From positions 9,424,001 through 9,488,000 of the forward strand of contig JAPTOF010000017.1 in assembly GCA_028554755.1 (NCBI GenBank): 64,000 nt of DNA. The letters are read 5' to 3'. The DNA comes from Cordia subcordata (taxonomy: Eukaryota; Streptophyta; Magnoliopsida; Boraginales; Cordiaceae). Shown here one piece after another: positions 22,381-34,165 of this stretch. A model generated the notes under the pieces. The model made no database searches, had not been told where the DNA came from, and saw nothing but the letters and a program-made list of their open reading frames with translations. Made by a program: the position numbers and the translations under genes. How positions within the stretch are numbered: position 1 is the first letter of the stretch; every line of letters starts with the position of its first letter.

Positions 22381-22720
22381 CACATATAATTATACATATA
22401 TAGTTATAGACATATTAATGTTACATGTGCATATACTATATACATACACACATGCTATATACATTACACATACATACGATCGCATATTAACAACACGTAT
22501 ATATACGTAAAAATCAATATATAACAAATAAAAAGGCGAGAATTTAAAAAATTTACAAGTAAAAGCACTTTCCTACGCGTGGAGCCAAACTTTTTTGCAA
22601 AAAGAAAAGGGCTGGGGGTATTTTTTTTGCCCAAAAACACAGCTACGCGCGCGGGGGGGGTGGGGTTTTTCAGCCGTGGGGAAAAATAGGGAGGGGAAAG
22701 GGGGTATTTAAAGGCAAAAT
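21480..22720. other. AT-rich non-coding interior of the MULE
   Basis: Between the PMD 5' end and the right terminal repeat the DNA is very AT-rich with repeated 'aaattcctaa', 'ttaataaattac' and 'aaataaac' words, then CA/TA microsatellites (22256-22500). It could hold the PMD promoter, but no defined element is readable. Confidence 0.5.
22340..22375. repeat. (AT)n microsatellite
   Basis: About 18 AT units, preceded by CA/TA mixed repeats from about 22260. Confidence 0.9.
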
Positions 22721-22799
22721 AAATGGTAGATCACCTACCATTCGGTAGGTGACTAACCGAAAATATTAAAGCCCCAACGGTTTTTTTTTTGAATTTTTT

Positions 22800-22942
22800 T
22801 CAAATCCTAGGATAATAGAGAACGGTAAGTCACCTACCGTTTCGGTAGATAACTTACCGAAAAATGTATTTATGAAAAATTTTTAAAAATAAAGGTATTT
22901 TTGCGATAAATTTGTAAAAGAAAGGTAAAAATAAAAATTTTC
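22800..22942 (-). repeat. MULE right terminal inverted repeat
   Basis: Inverted match to 14005-14150, ending '...aaaaattttc' directly before the ACTGTGTGT duplication. Just inside it (22725-22860) are palindromic blocks such as 'ggtaggtgacta' and 'aacggtaagtcacctaccgt'. Confidence 0.9.
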
Positions 22943-22951
22943 ACTGTGTGT

Positions 22952-23485
22952 CTGCTTTGAGTGACGCCCATTGCAGACCTGTTCCAATTGAGGTTTGGAC
23001 GTCTGTTTGTCAATGCTCTTATGCTATTTGGGTGGTTGAATATGATTGTTTCCAACTGCAATCTACATATTTATTACTTCGTGCCATCTCCCCATCACAT
23101 GCCCCTTGTCGGTTAGCATGCGTTGAATTGACTAAGAAATTTAATTTGTGTCCCATTCCTGTGCATGGATAAAGCTACGTATCTAATACATAGGGAGTCT
23201 CAAGAAAAGAAGTGGGTATAAAGGCCAATTCTCCCCCATGATTTAGGATCAGCCATAGATGAGGTCCACCACAGGTGCTCGGCCTCTGAGGCTGTTTACC
23301 TAGCGGACTTCCAAGGCTACTCACCTGGTGGCTATTTGAAGCTACTCACATAGGGGACCTCAAGATCATTGGAAAGTTAAACCTTCAACATACGGACTGA
23401 CAGGAGAATTCTCTTATTAAAAATTGTAAAAAGGAAATGCAATCCAATAGCAGTGGCGGTGTCCTAACACCTTAGTAGGACACAA
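22952..23485. other. intergenic DNA, nothing recognised
   Basis: An open frame at 22948-23172 on plus has no recognisable domain. The stretch 23220-23400 is somewhat GC-richer ('ggtccaccacaggtgctcgg') but matches nothing I know. Confidence 0.45.
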
Positions 23486-23496
23486 CACAACTTTTT

Positions 23497-23675
23497 TGCT
23501 GCTAGCATTCTTTGGGGCCACCCACCTGAAAATGTCAGTCTTACCCGATGCATGAGTCTTGTGGGGTGGTTCATGTACTCGAAGGTTTTCCAGCTAATGG
23601 TCGGGCTCCGCCGGTTTTCCGGTGGTCGGGCTCCGCTCAGTTAGCTTCCTCCGTTATCAAAAAAAAAAAACACAC
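23497..23675 (+). mobile_element. 5'-truncated SINE with the same 3' end as the 7.7-kb SINE
   Basis: A 12-bp duplication ACACAACTTTTT flanks it (23485-23496 and 23676-23687). It ends in an A run (23659-23670). The 3' body has 'ggtcgggctccgc' twice in tandem (about 23602 and 23626) and 'cagttagcttcct', matching the distinctive 'ggttgggctccgctaagtgg' end of the SINE at 7733-7916. No A or B box is visible at the 5' end, which is common for truncated copies. Confidence 0.7.
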
Positions 23676-23689
23676 ACACAACTTTTTCG

Positions 23690-24800
23690 CGAAGAACACA
23701 ACACAACTCAATCTTTCCTCCAAATAACTAACTTAATAAGGAAAGTGAAGAATTTTATCATGTAGAGACTAAGTCAAAAAGGAAAAAGTAGAACAGGTTT
23801 AGATTGACAGAGTAATGTTAACCAAATATGTTAAATTTCATGGGTTTAGAGCTATTTTGGCACAATAAGTTATTTGAATAATTGCTAACTATTTCATTAG
23901 TATATAATTATAAATTACTTAGTTAGCTAATTTAATATATATATATATATTTCAGAAAAATTAATTATTGGGTTAGCTAATGATGGGAAATGACATAAAA
24001 AATTCTAGATATCAACTTATTATTGTTATGATTGTTATAATTATTATTACTATTATTAAAAAAAGATCATAAATTTATAATTAATATGACAATAATAATT
24101 TTATTATCAAAATATAGCAAAATTAGTTTATTAATAAATAGTGCGGAACATAGTTTAGAAATCTGAGATAAGATCTGGCGTCTATAATTTTTTGTGTGTA
24201 TAAGGGGGTGAAAAGAAAAAGGTGGTATTTGAGAATAGAGATATATCACAGAAAGAAACATGTTTTTTAAAATAAGTAGGGCAGAATTGAGAAAGAAAAA
24301 TAAAATGCTATTTCATGTTTAATAAATATGATTGAAACCCACGTTAATCTGAACCACTTCTTAACTTATGTTCTATTTGTTATATACTTATTTGAAATTT
24401 TAAATCTGAAAAATATATAATTTTATATTTTTTTCATATTTAAGATTTCAAATAAACATATAATAATCATCAATAAATAGAAATTAATAATGTCATAACT
24501 CAGCAAAAATATTAAATGGTACTCAAAAAATTATTATTCTTATATGTAGGTCGTATTCTAAAAGGATTGTTGTACCATTTGGCCCAAACCTTTACTAGCT
24601 AGTGTCTGATATGAAATCTTGAGATCCTCGATACATATAGAGTCAAGTCCAGGACAAGACCCACAGACGTAGTAGAACCCAAGACTCTTCTGTTATGATA
24701 TATACTTGTCGGGCCTAGGATACCGCATGCCTGGTATTTATAACCCATCACTTGAACAGAGAAAAGAAAATGTTCGTATATATAAGATTGCATGCATGTG
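23690..24800. other. intergenic DNA, nothing recognised
   Basis: AT-rich with short tri- and dinucleotide runs (about 24020-24060). No gene evidence. Confidence 0.5.
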
Positions 24801-24804
24801 TGCG

Positions 24805-24808
24805 TATA

Positions 24809-24853
<45 letters not shown>
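24805..24853. repeat. (AT)n microsatellite
   Basis: Long uninterrupted AT/TA run after one 'gta' interruption. It creates artificial open frames rich in Tyr-Ile. Confidence 0.92.
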
Positions 24854-24858
<5 letters not shown>

Positions 24859-25195
24859 AGCTTCCAAATGGAAAATCTACAAATGTTACATACTTCTCAT
24901 TTAATGAAGAAATTCTTGCCCCACGTGAAACACGACATTTGAAAATATTAGTATTGAAATATTACATATTTCAAGACGCTTAAAACTATAATAAACCATC
25001 TAATGGATAGAAGATCATATATCTAATACAATTTGTTACTCGATCAGCTACTCTATTTGTTGTTCTTCTAATGTGGTTAAGCTAGCCTCCTCAAGGGTAT
25101 TTTGTGTGTGAATAACTAGGGAGTGTCTCATCGTTGGAAATGATCTTGATTTTTGGCATATGTGTATAGACTGACATATAGCACATATTTATATT

Positions 25196-25300
25196 TTTTT
25201 TTGGGTAAGCCCACCCCCAAAGAATTGAACTTAGGACCTCATATTTGGAAGAGATAATTTCAATCACTTTAACTATTTCTTAATTCCCGAAACCATATAC
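25196..25300 (-). mobile_element. possible SINE (minus strand)
   Basis: Read on minus: A-box-like 'tagttaaagtgattga', B-box-like 'aagttcaattctt' about 45 bp on, then 'gggggtgggcttacccaa' and an A run. Layout fits a tRNA-derived SINE, but I find no target duplication. Confidence 0.5.
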
Positions 25301-26424
25301 TTTTGTTTTTGACGTAATGCGGTGACAGTAGGTTAGACCTCCACCTCTTTTTTATTTTTGCTACAGGATATTTGTTTCGTAAGGAGATAAGTAATATTTG
25401 GTGAAGGGATTTGTCATTCATTCACATAGTGATACGAGAGTATGGTTCTTTACTCTGGCGATTTAAGTAGTGACACGAAAGTGTGGTTCTTTACCCTGCA
25501 GAGCTTGCTGTGTGAACAGGAGGCTTTAGCTAGCCGTTAGATATAGTCTTAATAGTTCAGGACATGAACAAGCTATCTCGCACATGCGCCATTAAGAGAA
25601 AATGACATGTCAACCAGTTTGATTCTACTAAAGTCTATGATATATCTCTTAGCTTCTTTGTAGTATTCAAGAAACAGTAATGAGTTCCAATTTTAGATGG
25701 GGTTCGGATATATTAAATTTTTCTTGATTTATCTAAACAAAACAAGCTAACTAATTATGATCTAGGGTTGTGAATATTATGAACCAGTTACCACGATGAA
25801 GAAGTTGCTTGTTGGTCAAGCAGCTATTGATTGGTCTAAAAATCTATATTAGAATAATAACACGTGACATTATCAAATTAAGGAACAACCTATTTAGTGG
25901 CCAAGACAAAAACCATGTGACTATGGAAGCAAATTTGCTTGTTCCGAATCTGAAGTTGAACTAATCACTTCACCAGAGTCGAACACTAACTCCAGATAAA
26001 TAATTTGTTGATCAATTGTACAAATCAGAGTGACTCAAGAAATCACTACTTTGACACAAAAAAGAAAAAAAAGGGAAAAAAAAAGTTAAACTGAACATGT
26101 AATATGGGACAAAAGAACAAACATACATGGCAAGTTATTCAATTATATTGTAGGTTACGAATACTAATATGCTATCTAGGAACCCAGACACGCTTATAAA
26201 CTCTAACCGTTATTAGACATAGAACAATAATGCACATTCTTGTAGTGATAAGGTGGTTCCTATTTATGCTACTATGAGATAATTTTTTGCTTACCCTATT
26301 TTGATAAAATACAAAAATATATTTTGTTTGTTTACCTTATTTTGTAATACATCTTTCCTTGATCATAGTAACAAAACCAGGAATATTACCTGAGTTATGC
26401 ATAATAGCAGAGCTTACACTTAGT
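25301..26424. other. intergenic DNA, nothing recognised
   Basis: No coding signature or repeat border. Two similar phrases 'tgatacgagagtatggttctttac' (split over 25429-25452) and 'tgacacgaaagtgtggttctttac' (about 25470) are short diverged direct repeats. Confidence 0.5.
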
Positions 26425-26433
26425 TTTTGAATA

Positions 26434-27295
26434 GGGTGAATTACTCAACTTCTCCCTGTGGTTTGACAAATGTGCACAATAATACCTTGTGGTTACAAAA
26501 TTAGCTAAGTCACCCCCTATAGTTTTAATGAGGACGCACATAGACCTCCTTCGTTAATTTTTCCGTCCAAAATAACGTGTTTTGAGATGCACGTGCGACT
26601 TGTGCATAATAAATGCATTAAATAAACTTTTCTATCTTTAATTTGTTTAAAAAATAGAAAAAAAGCAATTAAATTAAAAAAAAAAAAACGACACCACCCC
26701 GGCCACCCCACCATAGCCCCGCTACCCCCACTCCCCACCAACCCTGCTGCCCCCACCTCTCGTCGCCCCTAGCCCCACCCCACCCCACCGCCCCACCCCT
26801 CTCCCCCGCCCCACTCACCCCCACTCACGCCCCTCGCCCCGCCGCCACCCACCCTCCCCAACCCCACCCACCTCGCCCACTCATGACCCCAACACTAGAC
26901 CCCACCCTCGTCGCCCACCCTTCCCCACCCCACCCCAGTAACCTTCACCCCCCATCCCTCATGTTTTCTTTTTTTTTTGTGTTTTTCTAATTTAATTTTT
27001 TATTTTTTATTTAATAAGTTAGGAGCAAAATGGACTTTTTAAGACTTTTTTTAAAGTTTATTTTTTTATTTTTATTTAAAAAATAAAATGAAGGTAAAAT
27101 AGATTTTTTTATTGGATTAGACAAGGGCAAAAATGATATTTTACTAAAATCCATTAAAAAGCTAAAGGCAATCAGCTTTTGAGGGGCGTGTACACTATCG
27201 TTGAAACCATAAGGGATCAAGTAGCTAATTTGTAAAACACAGGGGAAAGTTGTGAATATTAGTCAAACCACAAGGAGAAGTTGAGCAATTCACCC
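26434..27295. mobile_element. non-autonomous MULE (Pack-MULE-like) with C-rich core
   Basis: 862 bp with inverted termini of about 90 bp: left GGGTGAATTACTCAACTTCT, right read backwards GGGTGAATTGCTCAACTTCT. A perfect 9-bp duplication TTTTGAATA flanks it (26425-26433, 27296-27304). The core (about 26690-26960) is strongly C-rich on plus, with dozens of CCCC and CCACC groups, unlike the AT-rich surroundings. No transposase. Subterminal text ('cgttaatttttccgtc', 'gcacgtgcga') resembles the element at 656-1597, so the two are related. The core may be captured host DNA or a low-complexity expansion; I cannot tell which. Confidence 0.88.
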
Positions 27296-27304
27296 TTTTG
27301 AATA

Positions 27305-29710
27305 TTCTTTTCAATACTTGTTATATTTTAAATATAAAAGTGATCGCCTTTCAAGAATGATAATACATATAGAGGAGTAGTACTACCTTATTTATGTTTC
27401 TTTGCATTTGCATGTGCATTTGTTTTTTAATTTTTGTATGAAAGTTGGTCTGTCAACTTTCCATACCTAGGAGTAACATAGAAGGTCAGGTCTACGCCCT
27501 CCCTATAAGTGTATTTATATTTTTTAGGTAATAAAATTTAGGGAGTGTCGCCTCCTTTTCGCCAAAAAAAAATGATAGTATATATGCACAAGATTCATCT
27601 AAGAGTGTAAACCAATCTTATTTAATTTGTTTTTGAAGATTAATACACATACACAAAATTCATTTGTATCTACAATACTATGGATGCATGCTTCAGGATC
27701 CTGAAGGAATTGATATATCAAGCAGGTTAGTTCTCCGAAAATTCTAATGTGCTTAATTATAGTGTATTTCAAAGCTGATATATCAAGGTTTCATATTATT
27801 CTTAAATTTAGTATCAATTAATATAGTATTAGTATATATATAAACATGGATTTCTTTAAATTAAAAATGCACGACTATTTGATAGAATTACCACCTCATT
27901 TAAAAATTTAAATTTTTAAATGAAGTGATAATTTCAATATGATATTAGAGCCTATATCATGTGTTTGAATCTCACTTCTACCCATTTAAAAAATAAAAAA
28001 ACACTACATTATTCATGTGTAAAATTCTAACCAAATCACACCAGCATGTTAATATACAATAAATAAATATACTAATATCATTTTTAAAATTTTAAATTTT
28101 TAAATGAAATAATATCTTTATCACTATTAAATAAAGAAATTTACACCGCTTAAGGTCTAGTAGAATTTCGTTTACGGCCTACAACATGGGATTGCTTGAG
28201 TGAGGAAAAAAAGAACAAATTCATTCCGTCAGAAAAGGACATATAGGTGCTCACTGCTCACCAGAGAAACCATTTGGAGATGAGAATTGACATTTGCTAT
28301 ATCACATAATTTTCATTCTCCTCAAGATGCAATTGATGCGACCTAGTAATTATTGAACCCACGTACAAACGAAAAGGCTTCATATTCTCCCAAAGGCATG
28401 CCAACAAATTCATCCTCCATGATTTGAAGGTTGTATTATCATATTTTTGAAATTGCTTTTACTCGATGACGAAAGATGAACTTTTTGACTAGGGGTGGTA
28501 GTTAAATTTATTCTACATACACGATATAGAAGCTTAGCTTTGAAGACATCACGCAGGCTGAATGAAATATGAATGAAAATCCAAATCCATACACGAAAAT
28601 TTTTTTTCAAGAGGTTATGAAATGGGTTCCATTAAGAGTTATTATTAGAATTCCATCATAAAAAAAAACCAATCTAATTGGCCAATACGATGAGTGTTCT
28701 AAGACCCCACTCACGTGTACCTTGTACAACTTGACAGATGGATAGAACTTGAATATCATTTGTCCCAAAACAGTGGACATGCCATTTGAATGAATTGAAC
28801 TTGGATGGTTGTGTGATTTGGAATATGCACAACTTGGATGGTTTATGTTGTAGAGTGCTTGCATCTCTTTATCACTTGGACAACTTATGACTTAGATGTA
28901 ACTATGGTGGATTATTTGCAAGAATGGGTCACCATTGTTTGGAACAAATGAGATTGTAGTTTTAAGGTGCTGGTTGTAAGGGTGGGGCTACCATGTGAAC
29001 GGATGTTCATGATGAACGAGCTTGGACGGATTATATGTGGATGGATATATGCAATACGAAGACTAAGCTTCTATCGTTTAAGAATAATTAGGGTTCTATT
29101 ATCAAAACAAATTAGTTAATATATATGAGGAGTGACTCAAAACTTATATAACGAATTTTGAATATTAAAATTTTTTTCATGTGAAATAAGCATATGTATC
29201 ACAGGTTCTACTCATTAGTACTACTCAACTCTCAATTTTAGTTCTTTTTTAACAAAAAGGTTTCTTTTGCCTGGGATCTCAATGAATTTCACTATGTATG
29301 TTAGACTAGATTCCATGAGCGAAGGATATATGAATCTTAAAGCCTTCAACTTCCGCCCGCCATATCACTAAATGTGCCATGAGGAACCCAATTCTCAATA
29401 AAAAGAGATATCAGCGTCCGAAATTTTCGTTATACATGAAATTTAACGTGGAACAGATTTTGATGAAAAAAAAGAAATAAATGATAAGAAGATCGTTTTT
29501 GTTAAATAAGAAAAGGAATGTAATTAAGTTATATTTACAAAGAATTGAGGAAGTTTCTCTGATGTCCATTCTAATATATTCTGGAAAAATCTGCTCCTCT
29601 GCATCCATATGCATATTATCGATTCTATTTTTCCCTGTAGTTCCAAACGCTTCCGTTAAACTGAACACAGCTTCTCTTTACACCTTTTTCTTTTCTAGCA
29701 TATACAATTA
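27305..29710. other. intergenic DNA, no gene seen
   Basis: Contains a 36-bp near-perfect palindrome (27892-27927), an initiator-tRNA-like phrase 'tgatattagagcc' at about 27940, and several open frames without domain signatures, including minus 28607-28864 and 29411-29668. No supported gene. Confidence 0.5.
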
Positions 29711-29712
<2 letters not shown>

Positions 29713-29765
<53 letters not shown>

Positions 29766-29796
29766 TTATGTTTATATATATGTGTGTGTGTGTATG

Positions 29797-29835
<39 letters not shown>

Positions 29836-29880
29836 ATGCATATGTATATATATTTATTTATTTTTATTTATATTTATATA
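29713..29880. repeat. compound (AT)n/(GT)n microsatellite
   Basis: About 165 bp of TA, TG and TTTA repeats with a long pure AT core (29714-29759). Confidence 0.92.
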
Positions 29881-32155
29881 GGGGCAATGCTTTACGATTC
29901 TAACTCATGATTGCTCCCAATATACTTTCACCGTGTTTTTTTATCATCATCAAATATGTTTATTACATCCCATTAAGGCAAGTCTTTAGCGAGAATCTAG
30001 AAAAATGGCTATCATTCACTTTCCATTCTCGTTTAGCAAATCATCATTAATTTGGTGTCCTCACTGGGAAGCACTCTTTCTGCCAACTGTTTGGGTGCTC
30101 ATCATAATTTTTATTTTTATTTTATTTTTTTTCGTTCCACTATTATGCCATTTCACGCAAAATGAACAGCGTACAAGGAGATTAAGAGTTTACCTACGTA
30201 ATTAATCTGGATAATTCTCCATCATTGAATCTCTGGGATCCAAATCTGAGAGATCAATGGCTTCTCAAATATGTTAGGAACATATAAATAAGTGACATGA
30301 AATATTTGTATAGACTTGTAACTTATGTAATTAGCATATACTGAGGTTCGGCCTGAATGGACCTTTTCGGAGAAAAGGAGGCAAAGTTGAATTTATCTGG
30401 TGATCATCTTAGGAAAAGAAACCCCTCTAACATCCTTCCTTATTAGCTTTCTGACCATCTCTGGTGACTCTTTAAGAACATGCATTCCTAACCAAATCGT
30501 TAATCAAAATTTGCAAACCAATCAACACATTTTTTCGCTTCTCTATAAATGCGCGACAGGAAGCCGAATTCCGATTGTGTCATCATCCTCTTACATTAAT
30601 CCACGAGACAAGGTAGGGTAGTGCTTGACTGTTGACCAAGGTCCTTGATCCAATGGGTGAGAATCTACGAATCTGCTTCAATCTCGAGCTCTGTGATTGG
30701 AGGATGTTTTCCCCCTTCTGGTGAATTTTGTTGTGGAGGAATACCTTGGTTTTGTGTGATCACGTCATTGCTAAGCAATGCAAACGCCAAACGACAATGG
30801 GAGGAAAAAAAAAAAAAAGAAAGGAAAATTAATAGGAAGAAAACAACAGTTAACTAATTAGCAATACTTGAAAAAGGACTGGGGGGACACAGCTGATGTA
30901 ACGCACCAAAAGTTTTGGAAAAGATGTAAAACCCTAACAGAAAGTGGGACCTGAGTGGGAGCAGATCATTTTGTAATTTTTGGACCAACAGAAATACAAA
31001 GTTTGCAAAATCAAATCTGAGTTCTGCCTTGTGATCTTGGTAATTAATATGATAGTCTAATATGTCCTTATATTCCATTGTTTTCTCTACATTTTTCCTT
31101 TTTTTCTTAATAAAATTGATCGAGTCACTTAGTGAGATAAGTTTTTGTTTAATTTAATTTGATTTTTTTTTTTTAATTTTTTCTTGGTATGCAGCATACT
31201 TGATGTATATGTACATATTCAGCTCGCCTCCAGCAAGTAAAAGAAAACTAGAGTGCAAAATGAGTGCAAATCAAATGAAGTATCTCGATCTGCAATATCA
31301 CCCTTTTTTTAAAAAGGGAGGAATTTCTCCTGAGATTTTATAAATCAAAACAAAAAAAAAAAGTACAAGTAAGAGGGAACGTCGAGCCAAACCTCCTATT
31401 CTACTCCATTATAATGAGATCAAGGACATCTGCAATATCATCATCTTGCCCCCATTATAATCAAGGACAACTATAAATGTAATATCTTTGTGCTAACCCT
31501 AGGTGCGGTTGAATAATTAGGTCAAATCAACAAAACCTTTTAGTCTTTTACAGCTTAGCTCAATAAGCATAAGGTATCAAGCCTAACTAGGGCTCTTTCG
31601 TTTCCACAGCTGTACTGCATGCACAAATTGTTTTTACTCTTTTTCCTTTCAGGTGATTTACAGCAGGCCAAGAAGGAAAAGGACAATCGTATTATCCATC
31701 AAATTCTCATTTGCGTAAGACTCAGAAAAAAAAAATATCGTCTCACTTTGGAGTTTATTGTATATATTTAGCATAAATACTTAAAGAAAAATAGTTAACT
31801 CCACAAAAAAAAAAAAAATCTGTACTACCATTAGCTGATTAGTTGTTTCTGGGATCATTCGCGTGGAGAATCCAGTCTTAATTAATATTTCCGTACCAAA
31901 TAGTCTGAAAAGGATTTGCTAAACTAGAAAGGACAAACTAAACGAAATTTTTACTTATTTGTTGCAGATTGTTTCTGTTATTTTTACTTGATTTCAAGTT
32001 TTAAAAAAACGTAAAAATTAACCAACTATCACCGGCCTACACCAGTAAAAAAAAGTTGGGATGAAATGATTGTCGCGCCCTTCAATAAAAATCGCATGCG
32101 CCGTTTCTGATTTTCCTAACCGAGTTGATGTTGATGATCAGTTGAGATGTCAAAT
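29881..32155. other. intergenic DNA with one TATA-like box, no gene recognised
   Basis: At about 30541-30552 'ctctataaatgcgc' resembles a core promoter, followed by less AT-rich DNA (30560-30780). No long frame or domain follows, so I do not call a gene. Poly-A runs at 30805-30822 and 31352 may be retroposition scars. Confidence 0.4.
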
Positions 32156-32156
32156 A

Positions 32157-32264
32157 TCAGAGGGTGCCTTTGGATTTGTTTATTTAATAAGCATCCAGAA
32201 TAAAAAGCTTCTTGGTTTCTTATAATTAGGCACCCAATAAGCACCCTCAAACACCCTTTTAAGA
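32157..32264. mobile_element. very short MITE-like inverted repeat
   Basis: Left 'agagggtgcctttggatttg' and right read backwards 'aaagggtgtttgagggtgct' suggest a roughly 105-bp hAT-type MITE. No duplication found. Confidence 0.35.
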
Positions 32265-33340
32265 GACAAATATATTGAGATCTGAAAGAATTAATCCACA
32301 CATCAGCTTGTGAGATGAAGCTGTATATTTGAGATTGAACCCCTAATTTTCCTCTTGGCGCACTACCAAAAAAAAAAAAAAAGAAAGCAGTGATTTTATT
32401 ATATAGACAAGAATTTTTGTAATACATAGATATATTTTTATGCGAAATAATTAGTGAATGTATTCTTAACTTGATTATTAAATAGTGTGATTATGGAGTG
32501 CTACAATAATAAAAGTTAAAGGTAGCGACGTCCTTTCTTGCGGTGATTTTAAAATAGGCAACCCTTATTAGCAACGGTTTTACTGCAGCCTATTACGTTT
32601 TCTTTTAGTAGCGTTTGAATATATTATTGATTATTTGATATAAAAGTTTAAATTATTAAAAACTACATATTCAACTAGGTTAATTAATATCTTCCGGAAT
32701 TTTAATGATCATTTTTAAATCACCAAGAATTCCGGAACAACTAATTTGCTATCCAACTTATTCTGCTGAAGGAGTAAGGTACAGGTACTTGTATCTTTCT
32801 TTTCTTTTAAGCCTAATAAGACAATTACTCCTCATCTAAATTTTCTCCTCAAGCTAGCCAATGTTATCAATATTTTATTTTTTGGCCTGAGTGATAGATT
32901 ACAGATATATTATCAGTGAGGCTCTGGTAAATTTCTAGTAAAGGAACTCTTAGCTTACCTGAATGAGATTTTCTAGAATGAAAACATATGTTAGGGTAAA
33001 ATATATTGATTACACCATGTTTTGTCAAGGTCATATAAAATTTTAAAATTCACCAATACCACCTTGTGTTCTAAAGAATATTGCTGATATCCTTGCCTGT
33101 GTTATGAAGAATATTACACAAAATTCTCAAAATCGGGGGGTTTTGTGCAGTGTTCTTTATGATGTAGAGGCTATTAGCGAGTTTTTAAATATAGTAGTTA
33201 TATGTAACTTTGACAAAAATTGAGGGTAAAATGAAACTCGCTTTATATGTTTACATAAATATAGAGGGCAGTTGCCTAGAAAATTATATATATAGGGTAG
33301 TTGTTATTCACTTTCACAAAGCGAAATCCATTTTCTTTCT

Positions 33341-33342
<2 letters not shown>
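32265..33342. other. intergenic DNA with a diverged MULE-type relic
   Basis: Positions about 33000-33230 are bounded by 'agggtaaaat' words and contain 'ccaccttgtgttctaaagaa' and its loose inverse, like an eroded relative of the element at 656-1597. No gene. Confidence 0.4.

Positions 33343-33379
<37 letters not shown>
33343..33379. repeat. (AT)n microsatellite
   Basis: About 18 AT units. Confidence 0.9.
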
Positions 33380-33381
<2 letters not shown>

Positions 33382-33624
33382 AGATAAAACTTGAAAATTA
33401 TAGGATGCTCAATTTTGGGTTTCATAATCTAAAGAATTTTGAATATCATAAGAGGCATGATGAAAAGGTAGGAACGAATTACGCCATAGTACAACTAAAT
33501 TAAAGTATCAACTTTTACCAAATTGAATTATCTAAATCCAATAATGAAGTGATTTTGATTGCTCACACATTCAAATATATGTAAAATTATTACTCCATTG
33601 AACAATGTAACATGTTATACTTCA

Positions 33625-34165
33625 AGAAGGAATCCAATATTTGTTAGATGATAGCCAATAAATATAATGCTAATATACCAAAATTAGTTTATAGAATAAA
33701 TCCCATATTTATTAGATGATAACTAGTTAACATATTAACCAAATAGTAGTTGTTACTAAAAGGAATCAAATATTTGTTAAGTAATAGTTAATTAATATAT
33801 CAACAATACATAACAATCATATATTGGTAACAAAAAAAAAAAAACAGATCTATATTTTCAAGTAGTAGTTAGTTAACATATCAACAGCAGATTCTAGTGA
33901 TCAACTAACACATCTGTAGTTATTATTAAGAAAGGAATTCAATATGTGTCAAATGACAGCCAATTAATGTATTAACGATCAGTGATTGATAACAAAAAAG
34001 AAAAGAACATCTACATTTTTCGAATGATATATAGTAAGTTAATTAACATATCATCAACAAATTCTAATCAAATAACATATGTAGTTATTAAGAAAGGAAT
34101 CTGATATCTGTCAGATGACAGCCAGTTAACATATCGACAACAGATGTCAATTAATGGCAGTTGAA
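33625..34165. repeat. degenerate minisatellite, about five units
   Basis: The core 'aaaggaatc.aatat.tgt.a.atga.agc.a.ttaa.atat..ac' recurs at about 33628, 33700, 33757, 33933 and 34092. Longer segments with 'gtagttatta', 'gttaacatatca' and 'cagattctaa' are shared by the last three units. The irregular spacing suggests old tandem duplication with indels. No relation to a known transposon is evident. Confidence 0.7.

Larger units (their letters stand above)
14005..22942 (+). mobile_element. full-length MULE carrying mudrA-type transposase and a plant mobile domain gene
   Basis: 8938 bp bounded by terminal inverted repeats of about 140 bp. The left starts GCAAATTTTTTATTTTTACC, and the right read backwards starts GAAAATTTTTATTTTTACC. 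Both then run through 'tttttcataaatac', 'gtaagttat' and 'ggtgacttaccgttct'-like blocks. A perfect 9-bp duplication ACTGTGTGT flanks it (13996-14004, 22943-22951), the Mutator hallmark. Inside are a mudrA pseudogene on plus, a PMD pseudogene on minus, and a later solo LTR (15532-17306). Minus that LTR the element is about 7.2 kb. Both borders and the duplication are seen directly. Confidence 0.93.

Noticed and set aside
24706..24983. Open frames rich in Tyr-Ile over AT runs (also near 29481-29903, 33210-33503)
   Set aside because: They are translations of (AT)n microsatellites with no codon or domain signal.
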